A DNA stretch of 12,499 bases from JBBDIO01 sp040880365 (GTDB lineage: Bacteria > Chloroflexota > Anaerolineae > Caldilineales > Caldilineaceae). Both the position numbers and the translations under genes were made by a program. Under the pieces are notes generated by a model. That model was given only the letters and a program-made list of their open reading frames with translations, made no database searches and was not told the origin of the DNA. This document shows positions 7,165 to 12,499 of the stretch, piece after piece (within the stretch, counting starts at the first letter, position 1; each line of letters starts with the position of its first letter). The DNA lies in contig JBBDIO010000256.1 of the NCBI GenBank assembly GCA_040880365.1, positions 1 through 12,499 on the forward strand, in the 5' to 3' direction.

Positions 7165-8037
7165 TCACTCCTTGCCTTTGCTGGCGGCTGTGCTGGGGTC
7201 TGTGTTGTCGGCTGTGTTGTCGGCTGTGGTGTCGGCTGTGCCGTCGTCGATGATCAGCCCGTCTTGCATGTGTACGATGCGGTCACACTGCTCACCGATT
7301 GCCGCATCGTGGGTGACCACGATAAATGTTTGGCCGGCTTCGCGGTTGAGCCGGTGCATCAGGTCCATGATGTCCTGGGCGGTTTTGCTGTCCAGGTTGC
7401 CGGTCGGCTCATCGGCCCAGACAATGGCAGGGTTGTTGACCAGGGCACGGGCGATGGTGACGCGCTGGCGCTGTCCGCCCGAAAGCTCGGCGGGGCGGTG
7501 GGTCATGCGATTGCCCAGCTCTACCTGCTCCAGCGCGGCTTCGGACCGGCGTCGGGCTTCGCGTGGGGCGACGCCGCTGACCAGCAACGGCAATTCCACA
7601 TTTTCCAGCGCGGTGATTACGGGTAGCAGGTTGTAGGTCTGAAAGACAAAGCCCATACGCCGGGCACGGTAGGCGGTGCGGCGATAGTCGCTCATCTGGC
7701 GCAGATTTTCGCCTTCGATCTCAACTTCACCGGAATCAAAATCATCCAACCCCGAAAGGCAGTTGAGCAGGGTAGTCTTGCCGCAGCCCGACGGCCCCAT
7801 GATGGCGATCATTTCGCCCTGGGTGACGTACAGCGAAACCCCGCGCAGGGCGTGCACTTCGATGCGTCCGGTGCGGAATGTCTTGTGAATGTCGTGGGCG
7901 GCAATGATCAGGTCGGCGGCGTTGGGGACGGTTGATTCCGGCGCGCCATCTGTGGTAGTCGCCGGGGAGGGTGCGTCGGGCGAAGATAAAATTGGTGGGG
8001 GCGTTTGTGAGACCGCGCCCGCGGTGCGTGTAGCCAT
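7165..8037 (-). CDS. ABC transporter ATP-binding protein (MacB/LolD family)
   Basis: Cytoplasmic ATPase of 290 residues that powers the downstream FtsX-type permease. All nucleotide-binding motifs are intact: Walker A GPSGCGKT (81-88), Q-loop Q133 in VFQTYNLLP, signature LSGGQRQRV (185-193), Walker B IVWADEPTGNLDS (205-217) and switch His H243 in VVTHD. The LNCLSGLDDFDSG stretch and NLLPVITALENVELPL are typical of the MacB/LolD/FtsE group. It has a disordered-looking Pro/Ser/Thr N-terminal extension (about residues 10-42) and a repetitive TADTTADNTADNTD tail (267-280), both beyond the usual length of about 225-240. The start ATG 8037 has AAAGGA 5 nt upstream. It is the first gene of a two-gene operon transcribed leftwards from the 8038-8566 region. 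Confidence 0.96.
   Translation of the reverse strand: MATRTAGAVSQTPPPILSSPDAPSPATTTDGAPESTVPNAADLIIAAHDIHKTFRTGRIEVHALRGVSLYVTQGEMIAIMGPSGCGKTTLLNCLSGLDDFDSGEVEIEGENLRQMSDYRRTAYRARRMGFVFQTYNLLPVITALENVELPLLVSGVAPREARRRSEAALEQVELGNRMTHRPAELSGGQRQRVTIARALVNNPAIVWADEPTGNLDSKTAQDIMDLMHRLNREAGQTFIVVTHDAAIGEQCDRIVHMQDGLIIDDGTADTTADNTADNTDPSTAASKGKE
7168..7173 (-). promoter_or_regulatory. Shine-Dalgarno of the permease, inside the ATPase 3' end
   Basis: On the minus strand AAGGAG forms the last Lys-Glu codons of the ATPase, directly before its TGA, and lies 7 nt upstream of the permease ATG. This fixes the permease start and implies coupled translation of the two subunits. Confidence 0.85.
7189..7248. 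repeat. 12-bp minisatellite in the 3' end of the ATPase gene
   Basis: Units of 12 bp: tgtgctggggtc (7189, degenerate), tgtgttgtcggc (7201), tgtgttgtcggc (7213), tgtggtgtcggc (7225) and tgtgccgtcgtc (7237, degenerate). They keep the reading frame and encode the Thr-Ala-Asp-rich repeats after the ATPase domain. Copy number is likely to vary between strains by slippage without breaking the gene. Confidence 0.85.
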
Positions 8038-8122
8038 GAGAATCCTTTTCTATCCAGTTCTGTTCGGTAAGGCCGCTTGCTACGATGCCCGCTGTAATAA
8101 GGCAGCTAGGGATCTGTGCTGT

Positions 8123-8153
8123 GCGTCTGCGATGCTAGCGAGATAGCAGACGC
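8123..8153. repeat. 8-bp inverted repeat (gcgtctgc / gcagacgc)
   Basis: Perfect arms at 8123-8130 and 8146-8153 with a 15-nt spacer containing the palindrome gctagc. It lies 86-116 bp upstream of the ATPase start, either in the leader RNA or as a protein-binding dyad. No U-run follows on either strand, so it is not an intrinsic terminator. Confidence 0.5.
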
Positions 8154-8175
8154 TGCGACAGGGGCAAAAGGCCAT

Positions 8176-8199
8176 ACTGTACAGTGTGATTTGTACTGT
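8176..8199. promoter_or_regulatory. Operator-like palindrome ACTGTACAGT with adjacent half-site
   Basis: ACTGTACAGT (8176-8185) is a perfect 10-bp palindrome. TGTACTGT follows at 8192-8199, so ACAGT (8181-8185) and ACTGT (8195-8199) also form a dyad with a 9-nt spacer. Overlapping dyads of this kind are common for dimeric repressors. The region lies between two divergent genes. The binding protein is unknown and the role is inferred. Confidence 0.4.
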
Positions 8200-8452
8200 T
8201 CGCGTTTTTCACTAAAGGTACAGCTACGGATATGTACGCAAATCGCCGCCATACGTTTCGGAAGATGGAAAGACCACTCTCCAATATCAGAATTGTGCGC
8301 GTGTACGCCGCTGGATCTATATCCTGCGAATGTACCCAATCACTATATCACGGTCTATATGGCTTGTATGGCGATCTTGCTACACTTGAGCCAGCTGGAC
8401 AGACTCGGACAGACACAGATAGAGAGCCAAGCTCGGATGGAATTAAAGAGCG

Positions 8453-8509
8453 CGCACGGGTGAATTGAGAAGGACGCAGCCGGGCAGACTGCCGGTAGAT
8501 TCCCGTGTG
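8453..8509 (+). promoter_or_regulatory. Possible structured 5' leader of the DUF892 gene
   Basis: Outer stem cgcacggg (8453-8460) pairs with cccgtgtg (8502-8509), 8 bp with one G-U pair. Inside it, 8480-8486 pairs with 8490-8495, with g8482 bulged and a 3-nt loop. The structure ends 57 nt before the ATG. It does not match any riboswitch consensus I can recall. It could be a fortuitous fold. Confidence 0.25.
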
Positions 8510-8566
8510 AGTCGTGCAGCAGAAGTTTTTGGAGATAGCGGTCTTTGGAGATAAAGGAAATCTAAA

Positions 8567-9061
8567 ATGAACCTTAATACTTTACGTGACGTGTTTCATA
8601 ATCAGCTCAAAGATGCCTATAGCGCAGAGAAGCAATTGGCCGACGCATTGCCCAAGATGCAGCAGCAGGCTTCGTCTCCCGATTTGAAACAAGCCTTGCA
8701 GAATCATTTGGGTGTCACCGAACGCCATCTGGAAACCGTGCGCGGGATTCTGGATGGAATGAACGTGAATCCTGGGAGTACCAAGTGCCACGCGATGGCG
8801 GGCCTGATCGAAGAAGGCTCGCATATGGCTACGGAAGACGGTGACCCGGATGCGCGCGATGCAGGTATTATCTGCGCCGCACAAAAGGTCGAACATTATG
8901 AGATTGCCACCTATGGCACGCTGCGCACATGGGCACAGATTTTGGGTGAACAGCAGACCGCAGATACGCTGCAACGTGTATTGGATGAGGAATATGACGC
9001 GGATAACAAGCTGGATAAGTTGGCGCAAGGCTATATCAACCAGCGCGCTATGCAGCGCTAG
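8567..9061 (+). CDS. DUF892 / YciE-YciF-like ferritin-like protein
   Basis: A 164-residue, soluble, all-helical protein of the DUF892 (YciE/YciF) family, a ferritin-like four-helix bundle linked in other bacteria to stress response and putative di-iron ferroxidase activity. Typical family features: N-terminal LRDVFHNQLKDAYSAEKQLADALPKM, with E21 as a likely metal ligand; the second helix with E52 and H54 (VTERHLETV); the CHAMAGLIEEG turn (74-84), corresponding to the family C-x-AM-x-GL-x-x-E pattern; helix three QKVEHYEIATYGTL with E109 and E112; and LDEEYDADNKL (140-150). The ligand-bearing residues appear intact. AAAGGA lies 8 nt before the ATG. The gene stands alone, with a long upstream region and its own terminator. 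Its exact function is unproven across the family. Confidence 0.93.
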   Translation: MNLNTLRDVFHNQLKDAYSAEKQLADALPKMQQQASSPDLKQALQNHLGVTERHLETVRGILDGMNVNPGSTKCHAMAGLIEEGSHMATEDGDPDARDAGIICAAQKVEHYEIATYGTLRTWAQILGEQQTADTLQRVLDEEYDADNKLDKLAQGYINQRAMQR

Positions 9062-9102
9062 ACGCGCCCGGACCCAATAATCCAGGCCAAATAGTCAGAT
9101 AC

Positions 9103-9146
9103 CAAAGAGGGGAAAGCTGCCGCAGCATATGGCTTTCCCCTCTTTG
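9103..9146. terminator. Bidirectional intrinsic terminator
   Basis: Perfect 15-bp stem: caaagaggggaaagc (9103-9117) pairs with gctttcccctctttg (9132-9146), with a 14-nt loop. A-rich and T-rich stem bases lie at the outer ends on both strands. It sits between two convergent genes, 42 bp past the DUF892 stop and 51 bp past the stop of the beta-helix gene, so it can serve both. Confidence 0.85.
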
Positions 9147-9174
9147 TGTTCCATGCAGTCTAATGCGTACTGTT

Positions 9175-9204
9175 CTGCTACTTACTGCCCTGCTACTTAT
9201 TTCT
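9175..9204. repeat. 15-bp tandem repeat duplicating a stop codon
   Basis: ctgctactta occurs at 9175-9184 and 9190-9199, a 15-bp period. On the minus strand the gene ends ...SAEK-TAA, and the repeat supplies a second in-frame TAA 15 nt further on. It looks like a small slippage event at the 3' end of the beta-helix gene. Confidence 0.6.
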
Positions 9205-10438
9205 CTGCCGACGGTACATAGAGTGTAAACGCGGCGGTATTGGGCACCAGTTCGAACGCGCCAATATCACAGAGGGCAACACTATCCCCGCTGCCGTCTG
9301 CCGGACGTTCTACCCCGCGCTGATCGACGGCGAAACACGAATTGCTCGACGTGCCGGGTTCGCTATTGTTGCCTGCGTCAATTGCCGGGCTGCCAAGCGC
9401 AAGGGCGTGGGTCGGTGTGGACCCCTCATTCAGGGCCAGTGGTTCCAGCCCCGCGTCAGCGGCGGTGATATCGCTGGCCGTAGAAGATGCCAGAAAACAC
9501 CCAGTACTGACCAGATTGAAGCCATTGGAATTGACATCCCCCAGGCAGTCGTCGCCGTCGAGGTTGCCGGCAACGATGGTGTTTTGGATAGTGAAGCTGG
9601 TCCCCGCCGAGGTGGCGATGCCGCCGCCCGAATTGTTGGTGAGCGTTACATTGCGCAGATCGGTAGTGCCATTGCTGAAGAGGCCGCCCCCCAAACCGCC
9701 AGTATTGCCGGAAATGGTGGAATTTTCCACGGCCAGGACACTGTTACCGGCAATCGCACCACCGCGGAAGGTGGATTCGTTTTCCATGAGCGTGCTGCGA
9801 CGGATGACGGTTGTCGTAGTTCCCTGGAGATAGAGTCCGCCGCCGCCATCGCCGCCGGTAGAATTGTTGCTGCGAACCACCACACTTTCCAGGCGCAGGT
9901 TCACAGAATTGCCCACCAGCACGCCACCACCCGAATCGGCAACTTCACCGCCCTGGATTGTCAGATCCTGAAAGAGCACCTGGTAGCTATCGCTGCCAGG
10001 ATTTTGTAAATGGAAGACCCGGTCCAGTCCGTCGGCGTCGATAATGGTGGACTGTGCGCTCGCGCCCACGATGGTGAGGGGGGCGGTAACGTCCAGATCG
10101 CCGGTGACGTTTTCGTCTTCGCCTGCGCCTTCCCGGCTGAGCGTGTAGTCACCGGCAGGCAGTTCGATGGTGTCTTCGGCAGGGGTGCTATTGGCGAGAG
10201 TGATAGCGGCGCGCAGCGAACACGCCTCGGCGGTGCAGGGTGCATTGTTATCGGCGGTGGTGGTGACGTTGATTATGGCGGTGCTGTGGGCATGGGCCTG
10301 GGGCGCGGTGAGATGCGCGCCCACAAACAACAGCGCGAGCAAGAGCGGCGCGACAAATGTCGCCAGCCCGTGACCGGCCTTGCCATTTGCTACCGAAAGG
10401 AACCGCAAAATTGTGACGCCAAGTGTAGATCCAGACAT
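9197..10438 (-). CDS. Secreted CSLREA / choice-of-anchor-Q beta-helix protein
   Basis: A 413-residue predicted exported surface or extracellular protein. The signal peptide is about residues 1-50, with a long n-region, a hydrophobic core (LATFVAPLLLALLFVGAHL) and likely cleavage after APQAHA. Next comes a CSLREA-type start, here CSLRAAI (73-79), preceded by VTTTADNNAPC. The middle (about 115-310) is made of short Asn/Gly/Ser/Val-rich rungs such as VENSTISGNTGGLGGGLFSN, typical of a right-handed parallel beta-helix. The C-terminus carries GSPAIDAGN and CDIGAFEL, the hallmark of choice-of-anchor Q proteins, and ends TLYVPSAEK, like the YLP-type tails common on secreted Chloroflexota proteins. 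ATG 10438 has AGGAG 11 nt upstream. A longer frame from TTG 10531 overlaps the IYD-like gene and would bury the signal peptide, so it is rejected. The role is probably adhesion or glycan binding; no catalytic residues can be assigned. Confidence 0.88.
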   Translation of the reverse strand: MSGSTLGVTILRFLSVANGKAGHGLATFVAPLLLALLFVGAHLTAPQAHAHSTAIINVTTTADNNAPCTAEACSLRAAITLANSTPAEDTIELPAGDYTLSREGAGEDENVTGDLDVTAPLTIVGASAQSTIIDADGLDRVFHLQNPGSDSYQVLFQDLTIQGGEVADSGGGVLVGNSVNLRLESVVVRSNNSTGGDGGGGLYLQGTTTTVIRRSTLMENESTFRGGAIAGNSVLAVENSTISGNTGGLGGGLFSNGTTDLRNVTLTNNSGGGIATSAGTSFTIQNTIVAGNLDGDDCLGDVNSNGFNLVSTGCFLASSTASDITAADAGLEPLALNEGSTPTHALALGSPAIDAGNNSEPGTSSNSCFAVDQRGVERPADGSGDSVALCDIGAFELVPNTAAFTLYVPSAEK

Positions 10439-10511
10439 GGGGTATTGCGCTCCTGTGTTAGGCTGTCCAAGGTGTAGGCTGTGCGGGTTGGGTTTAGATT
10501 GTACAGACTCG

Positions 10512-11183
10512 CTATTCGTGGAACGTGGCAATTTCTGACAGTGATTTTTTTGCGATGTCAGGCACCTGCACGTCCTGGGCAGGGTAGCCGGCTATCAGCA
10601 ACAAAAACGGACGTTCGTGGCTGGGGCGTTGCAGGATCTGGTTGAGGAATCCCATTGGGCTGGGCGTATGGGTGAGGGTGACCAGCCCGGCGTGGTGGAG
10701 TGCGGTGATGAGGATTCCGGTGGCAATTCCGACCGATTCGGTCACATAGTAATGCTTGATACGGTCGCCCGCGGGTGTGGGGCTATAGGACTGGGCAAAG
10801 ATGGCGATGAGATAGGGCGCGGTTTCCAGAAACGGTTTGGCCGCATCGGTGCCCAGCGGGGCCAGGGCGTTGAGCCAATCTGCTGGGGCGCGGTGTGTGT
10901 AAAATTCCTCCTCTTCGGCTTCGGCGGCGCGCCGGATTTCTGCTTTGATTGTGGGGTTGCTCACGACGGCGAAATGCCAGGGTTGCTGGTTGGCACCACT
11001 GGGGGCAGTGCCCGCGGCCAGGAGACATGCCTCGATCACGGCGCGGGGCACCCGACGCGACGAAAAGGCACGGACTGAACGTCGCCGTTTTACGTCTGCA
11101 TAAAAGTCGGCCGCGCGTTTCTCCATTTCCGCAACGGGATATTCCTGATAGGCGGTCAAAGGGATTTGTTGCGATGCGGACAT
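10512..11183 (-). CDS. Iodotyrosine-deiodinase-like flavin nitroreductase-fold protein
   Basis: A 223-residue FMN-dependent protein of the nitroreductase superfamily. RRRSVRAFSSRRVP (33-46) and AGTAPSGANQQPWHFAVV (57-74) are the FMN-binding and dimer signatures. Compared from memory with vertebrate and bacterial iodotyrosine deiodinases (IYD), the match runs end to end: EEEEFYTHR-x-x-x-DW, TAPYLIAIFAQ, HYYVTESVGIATGILITAL, AGLVTLTHTPS, RPSHE-x-x-x-LLLIAGYPA and the C-terminal VPDI-x-x-KSLSEI. The three lid residues that hold the halotyrosine zwitterion in human IYD (E157, Y161, K182) line up with E91, Y95 and K116 at identical spacing. This points to reductive dehalogenation of halotyrosines, but plain nitroreductase activity cannot be excluded. 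AGGA lies 9 nt before the ATG. The beta-helix gene follows 73 nt downstream on the same strand; cotranscription is possible. Confidence 0.9.
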   Translation of the reverse strand: MSASQQIPLTAYQEYPVAEMEKRAADFYADVKRRRSVRAFSSRRVPRAVIEACLLAAGTAPSGANQQPWHFAVVSNPTIKAEIRRAAEAEEEEFYTHRAPADWLNALAPLGTDAAKPFLETAPYLIAIFAQSYSPTPAGDRIKHYYVTESVGIATGILITALHHAGLVTLTHTPSPMGFLNQILQRPSHERPFLLLIAGYPAQDVQVPDIAKKSLSEIATFHE

Positions 11184-11246
11184 GACCGGGTTTCCTGTTT
11201 CTGAATAGAATGCCTGTGTGCATTCAGTCTATGCGGATTTTACAAC

Positions 11247-11271
11247 TGAAGTCGGGTGTTTGGCGACTTCA
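11247..11271. promoter_or_regulatory. Operator-like dyad upstream of the IYD-like gene
   Basis: tgaagtcg (11247-11254) and cgacttca (11264-11271) are perfect 8-bp reverse complements with a 9-nt spacer, 64-88 bp upstream of the gene start on the minus strand. A second small dyad, gaatgc/gcattc (11208-11213 and 11220-11225), lies closer to the start. A repressor site is plausible; the regulator is unknown. Confidence 0.4.
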
Positions 11272-11289
11272 CGCACGGATTCACGCTAT

Positions 11290-11329
11290 GTTATGCCGCG
11301 TTATGCCGCATTATGTAGCGTTATGCCGC
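11290..11329. repeat. Four 10-bp tandem repeats (gttatgccgc)
   Basis: Units at 11290 (gttatgccgc), 11300 (gttatgccgc), 11310 (attatgtagc) and 11320 (gttatgccgc): three identical and one diverged, with an exact 10-bp period. That is close to one helical turn, so any bound protein would contact one face of the DNA. The array sits between the divergent IYD-like and chaperonin genes. The function is unknown. Confidence 0.8.
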
Positions 11330-11745
11330 CAGATGGGGATAATTTGTAATGAGTTTTGCGTCGTATGGAGTTGCTGTTAGAATTCAGGTTGTTCTGCAAC
11401 ATACTGTTCTGAGGAATGTTAACTCCAGAACCGTTACCCAGTCAGGAAACTTCTTGTCGTTGCACGTGTGCGTGGGTTTTTTTAGAGCCACGCGCCCATA
11501 TCGCACTGCGCGTCATCCTGGTGCGGCGGCTTATCTGGCAAGACCAGGCAGACGACGCCCGCGCTGAATGCGTACCGAGCGCGCACCCATACTTGGATGC
11601 GCAGTCTCTGCTTTGTTGTTGAAGCTTTATACTGGAAACTGTGGCCTTGGTCCGTGCCCTCCATTACAGGATCCTGCTTCCAGGGAATTTATCCCCGGCT
11701 ATATGCCCAAGGTTACGTTTTATTCGTCAGTGGAAAAGGAAAGAT

Positions 11746-12499
11746 ATGCCAAAACCAAAAGTTATTGGTCAGCCTACGGCGAGCCAACACTTTACGCTAG
11801 GGATCGACACGATTGCCGACTTGCTCGCGCCCACACTAGGCCCGGTGGGTGGCGTCGTGTGCAATCAACGTGATTATAAACGCCAACCGGAATTGCTCGA
11901 CGATTCTGCTACCACTGTGCGCCGGATTCTGAATATGGGCAATCCGAATGCCGATGTGGGCGCGATGCTTATGCGCAGTATGATTTGGCGGGTGGTGCAG
12001 CGTGCCGGCGATGGCGGTGCGACTGCCGCGGTTTTGACTCGCGAGCTGTATGCCGATGCGCTGCGCATTATTGCGGGCGGCGCAAATGCCATGCAGGTCG
12101 CCAAGGGTGTGAATCTGGGCGTGGAGGCCGCGGTGAAGGCCATCCGCCGGCAGGCGCGACCTGTGAACCACGAAAACGAGCTGGCCGCGGTCGCCCTGAC
12201 TGTGATGCAGGAGCCGGCTCTGGCCGCGATTCTGGGCGAGATGAGCTATCTGCTTGGCCCCGATGCACATGTGACGATTGAGAAATATGTGGCATCGTAT
12301 CTGCAACAATCCTACCATCCCGGCGCAAGCTATAAAGCCCAGTTTGCCTCTATGTATTTCTATACAGACCCGGTACAGCGCACCGCGATTCTGCCGGCGG
12401 GCTATTTGGCCCTGATCGACGGCAGGCTGGATTCGGTGGATCAGCTGGTGGCGATCCTCAAGTCGGCCAAGTCGGTGGATGGCAAGTCGCTGACCTTTG
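11746..12499 (+). CDS. Divergent GroEL/Cpn60-like chaperonin (partial, N-terminal 251 residues)
   Basis: The frame is open from ATG 11746 to the window end. AAGGA lies just upstream with 5 nt spacing (AGGA to ATG). The product aligns by eye with GroEL from the equatorial domain into the apical domain. TLGP is at 30-33, as in GroEL, but K34 is replaced by V. LLDDSATTV (50-57) corresponds to the KDGVSVA segment, with D52 kept. GDGGAT (88-93) corresponds to GDGTTT, with the catalytic Asp kept (D89) but two of the three Thr replaced by Gly and Ala. AAGMNPMDLKRGI is matched by IAGGANAMQVAKGVNLGVEAAV (109-130), and the apical start by PDAHVTIEKYVASYLQQSYHPG. The usual chaperonin folds client proteins in an ATP-driven double ring with GroES. 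Here the divergence and the absence of groES immediately upstream suggest a specialised or degenerate paralogue. The C-terminal half, including GroEL D398 and the GGM tail, cannot be seen. Confidence 0.85.
   Translation, partial: MPKPKVIGQPTASQHFTLGIDTIADLLAPTLGPVGGVVCNQRDYKRQPELLDDSATTVRRILNMGNPNADVGAMLMRSMIWRVVQRAGDGGATAAVLTRELYADALRIIAGGANAMQVAKGVNLGVEAAVKAIRRQARPVNHENELAAVALTVMQEPALAAILGEMSYLLGPDAHVTIEKYVASYLQQSYHPGASYKAQFASMYFYTDPVQRTAILPAGYLALIDGRLDSVDQLVAILKSAKSVDGKSLTF

Larger units (their letters stand above)
8038..8566. other. Divergent non-coding region between the ABC operon and the DUF892 gene
   Basis: About 530 bp with no convincing coding frame. Short open frames here (for example 8116-8463) lack family resemblance and a good ribosome binding site. 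Both flanking genes start here and point outwards, so it should hold both promoters. Visible elements: an 8-bp inverted repeat (8123-8153), the 10-bp palindrome at 8176-8185 with a related half-site at 8192-8199, six GTAC sites between 8179 and 8335, and a possible structured leader at 8453-8509. No sigma-70 -35/-10 pair was good enough to call. Confidence 0.65.
11184..11745. other. Divergent non-coding region between the IYD-like and chaperonin genes
   Basis: About 560 bp with no supported gene; the short frames around 11349-11622 have no ribosome binding site or family signal. It holds an 8-bp dyad near the IYD-like start, four 10-bp phased repeats, and two hairpin-capable stretches: 11468-11475 with 11488-11495, and 11581-11589 with 11594-11602 (one mismatch, 4-nt loop). 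TATACT at 11628-11633 could be a -10 element for the chaperonin, but no matching -35 was found. No CIRCE element (TTAGCACTC with its inverted copy) was seen. Confidence 0.65.

Noticed and set aside
8116..8463. Possible 115-codon gene in the divergent region
   Set aside because: No ribosome binding site, no recognisable domain, and it crosses palindromes and the leader-like structure; better read as non-coding.
8440..8520. Riboswitch such as c-di-GMP-I, suggested by GGACGCAGCC
   Set aside because: Only a short stretch resembles the GACGCAAAGCC core; the flanking stems and receptor loop of that class are not present.
10439..10531. Longer beta-helix protein from TTG 10531
   Set aside because: TTG start, overlap with the end of the IYD-like gene and burial of the signal peptide; ATG 10438 has a Shine-Dalgarno.
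11468..11495. Terminator-like hairpin with a T-run
   Set aside because: The T-run lies in the loop, not after the stem, and no plus-strand gene precedes it.
11349..11622. Short plus-strand frames upstream of the chaperonin gene
   Set aside because: Overlapping small frames without ribosome binding sites or protein-like composition.
11184..11745. CIRCE / HrcA operator for the chaperonin gene
   Set aside because: No TTAGCACTC-N9-GAGTGCTAA-like sequence was found on either strand in the upstream region.

Overview
The window looks like a chromosomal segment of a moderately GC-rich member of the Chloroflexota (Anaerolineae or Ardenticatenia-like). This is inferred from the gene mix: a YfhO/GT39-like membrane protein with the LALGP and R-rich C-terminal motifs, a secreted CSLREA-type beta-helix protein ending in an LYVP-like tail, a double-FtsX ABC permease of about 1300 residues, a DUF892 (YciE/YciF) ferritin-like protein and a divergent Cpn60. 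No rRNA, tRNA, CRISPR array, transposase or phage gene was seen. The genus cannot be named from the sequence alone. A run of 10 Ns at 3145-3154 shows that this is a scaffold, joined between two contigs at that point.

Layout. 2-1396 (+) is the C-terminal part of an integral membrane protein that begins before the window. It converges on 1413-2903 (-), a glutamine-synthetase-family ligase with an unusual low-complexity insert. 2904-3218 is non-coding and holds a 13-bp-spaced repeat, a perfect 11-bp hairpin and the assembly gap. 3219-7160 and 7165-8037 (both -) form a tightly coupled two-gene ABC exporter operon: ATPase first, then permease, 4 nt apart, with the permease ribosome binding site inside the last two ATPase codons. 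8038-8566 is a divergent non-coding region with a palindrome, a cluster of GTAC sites and a possible structured leader. 8567-9061 (+) is the DUF892 ferritin-like gene, followed by a strong bidirectional terminator at 9103-9146. 9197-10438 (-) is a secreted beta-helix surface protein. 10512-11183 (-) is a flavin nitroreductase-fold protein that reads as an iodotyrosine-deiodinase (IYD) homologue with the E-Y-K substrate-lid residues kept. 11184-11745 is a second divergent non-coding region with four 10-bp phased repeats and an operator-like dyad. 11746-12499 (+) is the first 251 residues of a divergent GroEL/Cpn60-like chaperonin that runs off the window.

The only clear functional unit is the ABC ATPase/permease pair. 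The other genes look like independent single-gene units, with intergenic regions that could carry regulatory sites. No complete new system was demonstrated. The best candidates for novelty are the divergent chaperonin with an altered nucleotide-binding motif and no groES beside it, the IYD-type dehalogenase, and the repeat-rich extracytoplasmic insert of the permease.
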